NCBI GenBank assembly: GCA_009930475.1
Contig: RZYC01000001.1
Coordinates: 160,410 to 224,409, forward strand
DNA from: Spartobacteria bacterium
GTDB taxonomy: Bacteria > Verrucomicrobiota > Kiritimatiellia > RZYC01
Length of the DNA: 64,000 nucleotides
Direction of reading: 5' to 3'
A program made the translations under genes and the position numbers. Positions within the stretch are counted from its first letter, which is position 1. Every line of letters starts with the position of its first letter. This document shows, in pieces, positions 10,601-17,317 of this stretch. Under the pieces are notes generated by a model. That model saw only the letters and a list, made by a program, of their open reading frames with translations. It had not been told where the DNA came from and did not search any database.

Positions 10601-12374
10601 ACCGGATCTGTCATCCTTTACCAATCCGCTGCACAATGGAATATGGATCGAGCCCTTTAAAAAGGTAGTTGTCGCTATGGATGATTTTCCACTGGATGGT
10701 GTGACAAATGGAACGATTTATTTGAGCGGTCAGGATAGGCAGTACGATGCACTGGGTTCCTCTGGCGAACAGGATCGCCTCGCCCTGACGTTACCCGCTG
10801 GAAATTTTACCCGGATTCGTCCACTGCGTCCCGATGCTGTGCATGAACAGTTTACCAGTACGCTGCACCCCGATGGTTCCATTTCCATGCAATGTACCAA
10901 AACATATTTTGGTGATGATTATGGCGATGAGAAAACGCGTTTTGCGGAATTTACTCCAGAGGATCGCAGTCGATATTACCAGGAAATGGTGGCTGAAATA
11001 TCACAATCAGCTACGGCCGAAAGCGATCTTCTTACCGATTTCTCTGGGTACCCGGGAACGGTTTCGTTTTCCGTATTTATTATGGAATATGCCACGTTGC
11101 AGTCACCGTTTCTTTATATGACACTGCCTGCGTCGTTAGAACGCTTTCTGGATGTGCATACGCCGCAGCGATCCAATCCGCTGTACGTCAAAACTGCAAG
11201 AGACAAAACCATCCAGCATGATATTACGCTTCCAGACTATATGTCGACCGTGGTGCAGCCGCTAATCTATTCCGTCGATCGTACAGCCTTGTCAGATGTT
11301 CAGGTATCAATTACATCGCGTGATGTTTCTGATGATGATGTGCATAAAACCAAAATTCTTTATCGTGCATCCATGCCGCCGGCGGTCGTTTCTCCCGAAA
11401 ATTTCTCGGCTCTCGTGCGTGTGGATAACCGGCTCGCGAACCTGGATGAACGGTTGCTTATGCTTCAGGCGGATCCTTCCGGCAGTGATCTTGTTGATTA
11501 CGCTGATACGAATAACTGGATTCAGTTTGATATCAGTCCGGACAAGCCGTACGACGTATTTTTTGTACATCCTACCACCTATTTCAGTACCGAAGACGGA
11601 ATGAATGTATCACTCAAAAATACAGAAATTAATGCCGTTTCTGAGGAAGAGGTCGGTCGGCAGGGATCCGTTTTTGCACCTTCTTGTAATATTTTTGCTC
11701 CGCGATACCGTCAGGCCTCGATGGCTGTGCTGGGTATGGATGAAGCAACTCAGACGAAATATTTATCAAAGGGACTGCAGGATGTTCACAGCGCCTTTGA
11801 ATACTATTTGAAAAATGAAAACAAAGGTCGTCCGTTTATTCTGGCAGGACATAGCCAGGGATCGAATATGCTGTTATGGCTGATGCAGCAGTACCCGTAT
11901 CTGATTGACCCCGATCAGCTCATCGCCGCGTATATCATCGGCTGGACGGTCACCGACGCCGATGCGGCAGGTCTGGGACTTCCTGTCGCTTCCACGCCCG
12001 ATCAAACGGGTGTCATCATTTCTTGGAACACGATGAATAAAGGATCTCATCCGCCTACATTGCTGTCCGGAGCCCGCTGCGTTAATCCCCTGAGCTGGTC
12101 TACCAATACACTGTTTCAACCTGCCGAATTGAATAGCGGAGCTCGTGTTGTGCTGCCTTCTGGTGTCATAACCAATGTCGCGCACTTTACCTCTGCACAA
12201 ATCGATGCTTCGGGCGGCCTTGTTATTCCTCCGACGATGTTCGATTCGCAGTTTTCTTTTGGTATGGGGCCAGGGGTTTATCACGGCTATGATTACGACT
12301 TTTTTTATAGCAATCTCGTTGAAAACGTGGCGGTCCGCTGCAACGCTTGGACGAAGAAGCAACAGTCCGATTAA
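7644..12374 (+). CDS. Exported fusion: two DUF3857/transglutaminase-like units plus a DUF3089 alpha/beta-hydrolase
   Basis: This 1576-residue protein has a signal peptide (NYAHRFRYFISLLLLCVTG, with cleavage probably after PSAAA). Unit 1 is a DUF3857 region (about 60-220) followed by a transglutaminase-like fold with an intact catalytic set: C350 in GVCRDKA, H390 in FNHAIV and D406 in MDPTDE. Unit 2 repeats DUF3857 (about 650-850) and a second transglutaminase-like fold, where GYGSPSDKA has Pro960 in place of the Cys, so it looks inactive. The last about 280 residues match DUF3089: FVHPTTYFST, IFAPRYRQ and the nucleophile elbow AGHSQGS with S1404. The start at 7644 has GGAG 7 nt upstream and fits the signal peptide. 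A role in envelope peptide or ester chemistry is inference. The substrate is unknown. Confidence 0.85.
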   Translation: MNYAHRFRYFISLLLLCVTGLSPSAAADDCCWLDRDDALMAAQSATLKSYPDAQTVIVDSATKVTYQTDGTYTHWDETYIRILTEEARRNYSTLSSYFTIPYQRGPEDCAIALVEIIRPDGSSVRIDVAKQSKIMINPGGMEANIYNPNSKIIQVNIPDLNVGDVLHYVMYDNIVHARMQDTWCDWITFEGTSPIIKSSVEITAPKDFPLQRIALKAPVKDTVTFSQIEKDQTIVYRWVARDVPRMFPEPNMPSPYTVVQRLLVSTVKDWPTISRWYWNLVKPHLAVTPQIKAQVAACCADAEDDQTRIEALFQFVSQQIRYMGITVEAEAPGYEPHDVAETFDARHGVCRDKAALLVAMLREAGFDAFPALINVGPLKDEEVPQPYFNHAIVAVRMPDGAYQLMDPTDENTRQLLPAYLNHRSYLVATPDGDSLRVSPVTPSADNMLYIRTTGELQNNDSLRLRTELRFEGINDNAYRGWFASITPDERRQFVDTVAKRVLPGALVESFRIEPEDLMDTTKELSITMDYRVDSYPISGKNCTALLLPLVGTRVGMVNFIIGKTGLAKRNYPLVTEIACGVSESIRIQLPETLTDAVLPTSPATYDGALAFSSSVLLSNTTLMADSSFILNDVEFSPDQYLQLKGVLKEMERVKKQMSIFQQADRDAFLCGADAVVEDEKVDFVLHDSHSWTETRTIRKRILSYAGKKDHAELKFDFNPAMESVAILSAETIQPDGTRQAISEEEINVMDQQWAGTASRYPAGKTLVASLPGVEIGSVMEYTVQRMVTNRPIFSVYESFQDVVPVLEKSVLLHIPENITLNEQGWLFEENKLSLTRLDTMEAGRMRSLSWSGSHIPAIKEEQDMPPEFCFTAGLFLSTGDWSSYAAMLNKRLVDASMDQPESELLGRRLASENEDAAAVLQAIRDYVAIHIRTVELSMDDIPLESITAADKTLIDGYGSPSDKAILLQAMLRGAGIASRYLLVADVPDLSSFTNPLHNGIWIEPFKKVVVAMDDFPLDGVTNGTIYLSGQDRQYDALGSSGEQDRLALTLPAGNFTRIRPLRPDAVHEQFTSTLHPDGSISMQCTKTYFGDDYGDEKTRFAEFTPEDRSRYYQEMVAEISQSATAESDLLTDFSGYPGTVSFSVFIMEYATLQSPFLYMTLPASLERFLDVHTPQRSNPLYVKTARDKTIQHDITLPDYMSTVVQPLIYSVDRTALSDVQVSITSRDVSDDDVHKTKILYRASMPPAVVSPENFSALVRVDNRLANLDERLLMLQADPSGSDLVDYADTNNWIQFDISPDKPYDVFFVHPTTYFSTEDGMNVSLKNTEINAVSEEEVGRQGSVFAPSCNIFAPRYRQASMAVLGMDEATQTKYLSKGLQDVHSAFEYYLKNENKGRPFILAGHSQGSNMLLWLMQQYPYLIDPDQLIAAYIIGWTVTDADAAGLGLPVASTPDQTGVIISWNTMNKGSHPPTLLSGARCVNPLSWSTNTLFQPAELNSGARVVLPSGVITNVAHFTSAQIDASGGLVIPPTMFDSQFSFGMGPGVYHGYDYDFFYSNLVENVAVRCNAWTKKQQSD

Positions 12375-12439
12375 AAGGTGTCGGAAAAAAATGCACGCCC
12401 TCTGAACTTCTTAAATTAACTTAACTTGTTTACCCGCTG

Positions 12440-12447
12440 TCCGATTA
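12440..12447 (+). promoter_or_regulatory. Possible sigma-28-like -10 box before flagellin
   Basis: TCCGATTA (12440-12447) resembles the flagellar sigma -10 GCCGATAA in six of eight positions. TAACTTGT (12422-12429) is a weak -35 candidate with 10 bp spacing, where 11 is usual. The location, 175 bp before the flagellin start, is plausible but the match is imperfect. Confidence 0.3.
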
Positions 12448-12473
12448 TATGGATGCAGAAAAAGGACTTCGAT

Positions 12474-12494
12474 TTCAGAAAAGGATTTTCTGAA
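12474..12494 (+). promoter_or_regulatory. Perfect 9-bp stem-loop in the flagellin leader
   Basis: TTCAGAAAA (12474-12482) and TTTTCTGAA (12486-12494) form a perfect 9-bp stem with a 3-nt loop, in the leader 128 nt before the flagellin start. No T run follows, so it is not a standard terminator. It may be an mRNA stability or control element. Confidence 0.45.
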
Positions 12495-12621
12495 TGAGAA
12501 AACCGACGCCCTTGCGTTAAGTGATCTGCGGTGCATGGGCAGGTTTAGCGGATCAGGCACATCAAGGATGATGTGAGTAAACAAGGAAGTTAAATAAGAC
12601 ACGCATTCAAGGAGGAACGCG

Positions 12622-13599
12622 ATGCAAGTATACAATAATGTACCCGCATTCTCAGTGTGGAAAAATTATACGTCTAACGTATCCAGTCTGCGCAGTTCAA
12701 TGGCGAAGCTGTCATCGGGCCTGCGAATCAACAATTCAGGCGATGATCCATCCGGATTGGCTATGAGTGAAAGGTTGCGTACGCAGTACCGCAACACATC
12801 TGCTGCATCATCTAACGTCGAAAATGAGCTGAATTATCTGCAAACCGCTGATGCGTGGATGCAGAAAATGCATGACATGATGGGACGTATGGCAGAATTG
12901 GCTGTTATGGCTAATGATGGAACGAAGAGTCAGGTCGACCGTGATAATCTGCAAAAGGAATTTGGTCAGATGCAGAAAGAAATTACTCGAATTACCAGTG
13001 GTGCTACGGCTGCCGGTAAATTTAACGGCATGTATCTGTTTCGTGGAGGTTCAGGTATTGCAACGGCTACGGGTGATAAAGTTATTGGCGCAGGTAATCC
13101 AGCCGCATCGGTCAAACTGCAAGTCGGTGCGGACAGCAATCAGGTTTTCCAGCAAGAATCTATGAATCTGACCGCCACAAATTTCATGGTAATCGGATCC
13201 TATACCAACTACAGCTATGGTTCTGTCAATATGACCTTGCTGGGTTCTGGTGGCGGTCCTCAGGCCGTGAAATGGGCCAGTATCATTTGTGGACAGAACC
13301 TGAGTATTTCAACGCAATCCGTTGCTCAGGGAGCCGTCGATAAAATGAATATTGCCATCGACTATATCAGTTCTCGCCGTTCCATCATCGGGGCTGAAAT
13401 GCGCAGAATGAATCAGACACTCAGTGGTTTGCGCAGTTATGAAGAAAACGCCAGAGCCACCGAAAGTCGTATTCGCGATGTCGATGTGGCCTATGAAACA
13501 ACCCAATATTCCAAGTACCAGATATTGGTAAATGTCGGAACATCAATGATGGCGCAGGCCAACGCGATGCCGCAGGGTGTACTCCAGATGCTGGGATAA
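12622..13599 (+). CDS. Flagellin
   Basis: This 325-residue protein has both conserved flagellin ends and a short variable centre. The N-terminal D0/D1 helix includes SLRSSMAKLSSGLRINNS and DDPSGLAMSERLR, and the C-terminal helix includes ATESRIRDVDVAYETT and ends near QANAMPQGVLQMLG. It is secreted through the flagellar export apparatus and polymerises into the filament. The opening MQVYNNVPAFSVW differs from the usual MxINxNxxAL form. The ribosome-binding site AAGGAGG is strong. No other flagellar gene lies in the window, so it is an isolated, separately transcribed flagellin locus with its own terminator. It may be one of several flagellin paralogues. Confidence 0.92.
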   Translation: MQVYNNVPAFSVWKNYTSNVSSLRSSMAKLSSGLRINNSGDDPSGLAMSERLRTQYRNTSAASSNVENELNYLQTADAWMQKMHDMMGRMAELAVMANDGTKSQVDRDNLQKEFGQMQKEITRITSGATAAGKFNGMYLFRGGSGIATATGDKVIGAGNPAASVKLQVGADSNQVFQQESMNLTATNFMVIGSYTNYSYGSVNMTLLGSGGGPQAVKWASIICGQNLSISTQSVAQGAVDKMNIAIDYISSRRSIIGAEMRRMNQTLSGLRSYEENARATESRIRDVDVAYETTQYSKYQILVNVGTSMMAQANAMPQGVLQMLG

Positions 13600-13623
13600 C
13601 CCAACTTTTATATGACCAAGCAT

Positions 13624-13655
13624 AACGGGAGCCATGCAGGCTCCCGTTCGTTTTT
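13624..13655 (+). terminator. Intrinsic terminator of flagellin
   Basis: A perfect GC-rich stem AACGGGAGCC / GGCTCCCGTT with a 5-nt loop (ATGCA) is followed by CGTTTTT, starting 25 nt after the flagellin stop. Confidence 0.9.
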
Positions 13656-13700
13656 GATAACCGATCATATTTCGTGATGTGTGCATGGGTGTCAAACGAA

Positions 13701-13730
13701 AATCTATAATAAGACTGATTAATTATACTA
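13701..13730 (+). repeat. AT-rich dispersed element, copy 2
   Basis: This copy contains TATAATAAGACTGATTAATT, preceded by AAAATC. It is almost identical to the copy at 50669-50700. It sits about 140 bp before the phosphohexomutase start. Confidence 0.65.
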
Positions 13731-13868
13731 TAATTATACTCTAGATTGCTGTGGTTGGATGATAATAAGCCTGAATATTTATCATCTTTTGTTCATTCTT
13801 GCATGGTGACATGCATTGGATTAGTATTTGCACCGAATTTACTAATTTCCATCAAAAGGACACAAGTC

Positions 13869-15197
13869 ATGACGGGCATATTTAAGGCATATGATATTCG
13901 TGGTATTTACGGCAAACAACTGAATGAAACACTGGCGCATAAAATTGGAAAGGCCTTTGTGACGGTAGTACAGCCGAAAACGGTTGTTGTAGGGTACGAT
14001 ATGAGGGAACACTCCATTCCTCTGTTTCAGGCGTTGACAGGTGGCCTTACTGAAATGGGGGCGGATGTTATTGATATTGGATTAAGCAGTACTCCTATGA
14101 GCTATTTCGCTAACGGCAGTCTGAAAGCCGATGCCAGTATAATTATTACAGCTTCGCATAACACGGGTGAGTGGAATGGGTTTAAACTGTGTCGCGCAGA
14201 TGCGGTTCCTATCAGTGGTGCAACGGGTATTAAAGATATTGAAAAAGCAGTCGTTGACGACGTCTATAAGTCGGTTTCTGATGTCTCTGGTACGGTGACA
14301 AAGCATGATATCCTACCAGAATATATTAAGCATATTCAGTCTTACGCAGACATTCGCAAACCGATTAAAATCGCGGCTGATTTGGCGAATTCGATGGGCA
14401 TTGTGGAGGAGAAGGTGCTCGAAGGTATACTGAGTGTGGATACTATTTTTGCTGAAATGGACGGGACTTTTCCTAACCACGAGGCCAATCCTCTAAAGTT
14501 GGAAACATTGCAGGATATTCAAAATAAAGTGGCAACGGGGAGGTATGACTTCGGTGTGGCGTTCGATGGTGATGCGGATCGAGTGGGGTTTGTTGATGAA
14601 AAGGGCACCGTTGTTCCCATGGATATCATCACTGCTCTCATTGCAAAATCATTACTTCAGCATGAAAAAGGACCCATTCTATATGATTTGCGCAGTAGCT
14701 GGGCAGTGAAGGAGACCATCGAAGAAGCGGGTGGCACCGCGTTACTGTCGCGGGTAGGTCATTCTTTTATTAAGCAGCAGATGCGTGATAACAACGTGCG
14801 CTTTGCTGGTGAATTATCCGGACATTACTATTTCCGTGACAATTATTTCGCAGAAAGTTCTTCTCTTGCGGTGATTATGGTGGCGAATCTGTTGAGCCAG
14901 AGTGTCTTGCCCTTATCAGAAATGGTTCGGCCCATCCAACGCTATCGTGCCAGTGGCGAAATCAATTCGGAAGTGAGCGTATCAAAAGAACAGGTTTTTG
15001 ACCATATTCGCTCCACGTTTGCCGATGGTGATATTTTCGAACTGGATGGGATCACGGTTGAATTTGACGACTGGTGGTTCAATGTTCGCGCCTCTAATAC
15101 CGAACCATTGATTCGGTTGAACCTGGAAGCAAAAACCGAGGAACAAATGGAGTCGCGGCGGGATGAACTGCTATCGATGATTCGCAGCATTGTCTAG
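13869..15197 (+). CDS. Phosphomannomutase/phosphoglucomutase
   Basis: This 442-residue alpha-D-phosphohexomutase interconverts hexose 1- and 6-phosphates for nucleotide-sugar and polysaccharide synthesis. All four domain motifs are seen: the phosphoserine loop TASHNTGEWNG (most relatives have TASHNP), the metal loop FDGDADRVGF, the sugar-binding GELSGHYYF, and the phosphate-binding RASNTEPLIRLN. The ATG at 13869 precedes the family N-terminus GIFKAYDIRGIYG and has AAAGGAC upstream. Upstream in-frame alternative starts would run into non-coding sequence. It stands alone, 269 bp after flagellin. The enzyme could act on mannose, glucose or both. The motif GELSGH suits a PMM/PGM. Confidence 0.92.
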   Translation: MTGIFKAYDIRGIYGKQLNETLAHKIGKAFVTVVQPKTVVVGYDMREHSIPLFQALTGGLTEMGADVIDIGLSSTPMSYFANGSLKADASIIITASHNTGEWNGFKLCRADAVPISGATGIKDIEKAVVDDVYKSVSDVSGTVTKHDILPEYIKHIQSYADIRKPIKIAADLANSMGIVEEKVLEGILSVDTIFAEMDGTFPNHEANPLKLETLQDIQNKVATGRYDFGVAFDGDADRVGFVDEKGTVVPMDIITALIAKSLLQHEKGPILYDLRSSWAVKETIEEAGGTALLSRVGHSFIKQQMRDNNVRFAGELSGHYYFRDNYFAESSSLAVIMVANLLSQSVLPLSEMVRPIQRYRASGEINSEVSVSKEQVFDHIRSTFADGDIFELDGITVEFDDWWFNVRASNTEPLIRLNLEAKTEEQMESRRDELLSMIRSIV

Positions 15198-15312
15198 CAC
15201 TGAGGGCGGCAGTTTTCACTGCATCTTCACTCATTGCGTGCCGATATTTAAGAAGTGACGCAGGCAGCCGATACATTAATATAAATAATCGGCATGAGGT
15301 GAGGTTTACGTT

Positions 15313-15516
15313 ATGAAAACGGAAGAGGTTTACATTGAGCTCGGTGCTTTCATCGACTTGATGAATGAGCAATACGGTGATGCTGTGGCCGTGGACGACG
15401 TGGAAGGTATGATGCAGTTGAGTGGTGCATTGAGTATTACTTATGCATTGATTGGAAATCATTCCCTTGCAAAGAGATGGGCTCATGAATATCTCGATCG
15501 GGCGGTGCTGGAGTAA
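15313..15516 (+). CDS. Hypothetical small protein (67 aa)
   Basis: This 67-residue acidic protein has no motif that I recognise. It has an alternating helical pattern (YIELGAFIDLMNEQ, SGALSITYALIGNHSLAKRW) and no membrane segment. It is supported as a gene by GAGGTGAGG about 9 nt before the ATG and by its place between two stand-alone genes. An inverted repeat GCCGAT (15267-15272) / ATCGGC (15288-15293) lies just before the ribosome-binding site. The function is unknown. Confidence 0.55.
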   Translation: MKTEEVYIELGAFIDLMNEQYGDAVAVDDVEGMMQLSGALSITYALIGNHSLAKRWAHEYLDRAVLE

Positions 15517-15531
15517 TTCCTTGAGAAACGC

Positions 15532-15560
15532 TTGACCTTGGTAAACTAAAATTCCATATT
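15532..15560 (+). promoter_or_regulatory. Predicted promoter of the prepilin-type gene
   Basis: TTGACC (15532-15537) and CATATT (15555-15560) are separated by 17 bp. They are placed 70-100 bp before the prepilin-type start. The left arm of the GTTTACCAAG inverted repeat starts on the last base of this -35. Confidence 0.45.
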
Positions 15561-15614
15561 ACTGCCAGCAATTGCGATGATGTTGTATCTGCTGAGGGTT
15601 TTAGGTTTACCAAG
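15537..15614 (+). promoter_or_regulatory. Widely spaced 10-bp inverted repeat around the prepilin-type promoter
   Basis: CTTGGTAAAC (15537-15546) and its exact reverse complement GTTTACCAAG (15605-15614) flank the predicted start of transcription. The right arm abuts the ribosome-binding site AAAAAAGGAG. A repressor bridging the two arms is a plausible but untested reading. Confidence 0.45.
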
Positions 15615-15629
15615 AAAAAAGGAGCTATC

Positions 15630-16316
15630 ATGATTAGTTGTCATCGACGCGAACAGGGATTTACTCTTGTAGAGTTATTGGTTGTGATTGCCATCATTGG
15701 TATTTTGGCCGCCATGCTGTTTCCAGCCTTGCAAGGAGCGTTGCTCAGTGCCAAGGCCACCAGTGCAGGAAATGCCGTAAAAGGCTACCAGCAGTCCATT
15801 TTTCAGGAAAGCCTGGATGCTGATGCGATGGGATATGCTCAGCTGTATCCGGCAAAAGAAGAAGATGTAGGTGATGGCGAAAATTTTTCATATTCTGAGT
15901 CTTACATCGTTTATTCCATCACCAGTGGCGTTGAAAATATTGATTTTTCCGTATTTGCCCTTCCTGGCAGTTTCGCTAAAGCATTGCCGGGGAATCCTGA
16001 AGATGAGGCCAATCAAAGCACGTTTACCGGAGGCGGGTATTGCGGATGGAATATCGTGAAAGGTGTCAACACGGAATCAAGCCCCAACATGCCATTCATG
16101 TTCACCGCCAATATTGCAATGGATGCTGATGGAAAAGTTCAGACCGATGATCAGATTAATACGGACATGGATATGCTCGGCAAAAAAATGGCCATTGCGG
16201 TTTATGCTCAAGGTGCTGTGAAAATTTTCAAGAAAGCCAAATACATTACGACGGATACATTCAATCCGTCGGATGAAGAAACGCTCGAATACATCAAGCC
16301 GAAGAAGGCCGAGTAG
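15630..16316 (+). CDS. Prepilin-type N-terminal cleavage/methylation protein (PulG-like)
   Basis: This 228-residue protein has the type IV pilin / type II secretion pseudopilin leader. A short basic peptide MISCHRREQG is cut after G10, then FTLVELLVVIAIIGILAAML begins with Phe and carries the conserved Glu5. The globular domain (about 50-228) has no recognised fold signature. Proteins of this class are abundant in PVC bacteria and often stand alone, as here, with no pilus assembly genes beside them. A strong AAAAAAGGAG ribosome-binding site, a predicted promoter and a terminator frame it as a monocistronic gene. Whether it forms a filament or is a surface protein using the same export route is open. 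Confidence 0.88.
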   Translation: MISCHRREQGFTLVELLVVIAIIGILAAMLFPALQGALLSAKATSAGNAVKGYQQSIFQESLDADAMGYAQLYPAKEEDVGDGENFSYSESYIVYSITSGVENIDFSVFALPGSFAKALPGNPEDEANQSTFTGGGYCGWNIVKGVNTESSPNMPFMFTANIAMDADGKVQTDDQINTDMDMLGKKMAIAVYAQGAVKIFKKAKYITTDTFNPSDEETLEYIKPKKAE

Positions 16317-16344
16317 AATATCAGATCAAGCTATTTTTTCTTTC

Positions 16345-16374
16345 ACGGAATTGCCATAGCAGTTCCGTTTTTTT
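16345..16374 (+). terminator. Intrinsic terminator of the prepilin-type gene
   Basis: ACGGAA (16345-16350) pairs with TTCCGT (16363-16368), with further pairing inside, followed by seven T residues. Confidence 0.8.
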
Positions 16375-16384
16375 ATGTATGTAT

Positions 16385-16412
16385 ATTATTATTCAGACTA
16401 ATTATAAATCTT
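16385..16412 (-). repeat. AT-rich dispersed element, copy 3
   Basis: In the minus orientation it reads TATAATTAGTCTGAATAATA. It lies between the prepilin-type terminator and larE. It is a more diverged copy that keeps AGTCTGA. Confidence 0.55.
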
Positions 16413-16492
16413 TTATTGAATAAAATCACGCGTGCATACATAATTTGCCATTTGTGTTATCTCAAATCAGTGGTGCATGATATATTGTTTTC

Positions 16493-17317
16493 ATGACTGA
16501 ACCGAACGTCAATAAGTTGTTGCAGGACAAGCGGGATAAGCTCCATGAATGGGGTCGGAATCACCCGCGCGTAGGTGTTGCTCTTAGTGGTGGGCAGGAC
16601 AGTGTTTATTTATTGGCGGAAATGGCTGATGCGGATGTATCCGTGCTGGCTTTGACTGCCGTTTCTCCTTTTATTCCGAAAAATGATTTCGAATACGCGG
16701 AAGCATTGTGCCGTCGATTGAATGTTCGGCATGTCCTTGTTTCTGTGGATCCATTGGCTGATTCGAGGATTCGGCGCAATGGCGCAGATCGTTGCTACCA
16801 TTGCAAAAAGCGTCTTTTTGAGTTACTCCTCGCCGCTCTTGCGGCGTATTGGCCTGATGGCGTATTGGTCGAAGGCAGTCATGTAGGCGATCTCTCGGAT
16901 ATTCGTCCCGGTCGGAAAGCACTCCAAGAGTTGCGCGTTATCAGTCCGCTTCTATGTTGTGGATATACGAAAGCTGATATTGCACGTGGTTTGGGCTTGT
17001 TGGAATTAACTGAGTTTATTCGCCCAGCATCGGCGTGTCTGGCAACGCGTGTTGCATTTGATCAGTCTCTGGAGGCTACAGATTTGAAACGTATTGATGC
17101 CGCCGAAAACATGTTGCGTCAAACAGGTGTTAGCCAAGTGCGGGTAAGACTTTATGGGAATGATGCGCGTATCGAGGTGCTGCCTGCGGAATTTGCACTG
17201 ATCACGTCGCAGGCTGACGCGATAATCGCAACTTTTCAACAATTGAATTTCGCATCTGTTTCGCTTGATCTACGAGGTTACCGAACGGGAAGTTGGAATG
17301 AAACGATTGACCACTAG
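16493..17317 (+). CDS. larE: LarE-type ATP-dependent sacrificial sulfur transferase
   Basis: This 274-residue PP-loop protein has the ATP-binding ALSGGQDSVYLL near residue 33, and DRCYHCKKRLFELL, typical of LarE. LarE proteins activate the carboxylate of the nickel-pincer cofactor precursor by AMP transfer and supply sulfur from their own Cys. No larB, larC or lactate racemase gene is near, so the target cofactor pathway is not shown here. There is no Shine-Dalgarno sequence. A TATATT sits at 16481-16486, 7-12 nt before the ATG, which would suit a leaderless transcript. The 3' end overlaps the next gene by 20 bp. A related sulfurtransferase role is possible. Confidence 0.85.
   Translation: MTEPNVNKLLQDKRDKLHEWGRNHPRVGVALSGGQDSVYLLAEMADADVSVLALTAVSPFIPKNDFEYAEALCRRLNVRHVLVSVDPLADSRIRRNGADRCYHCKKRLFELLLAALAAYWPDGVLVEGSHVGDLSDIRPGRKALQELRVISPLLCCGYTKADIARGLGLLELTEFIRPASACLATRVAFDQSLEATDLKRIDAAENMLRQTGVSQVRVRLYGNDARIEVLPAEFALITSQADAIIATFQQLNFASVSLDLRGYRTGSWNETIDH

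Noticed and set aside
12475-12494. Flagellin leader hairpin as an intrinsic terminator
   Set aside because: It is not followed by a T run and lies between a promoter-like site and the start codon, so it would block its own gene.
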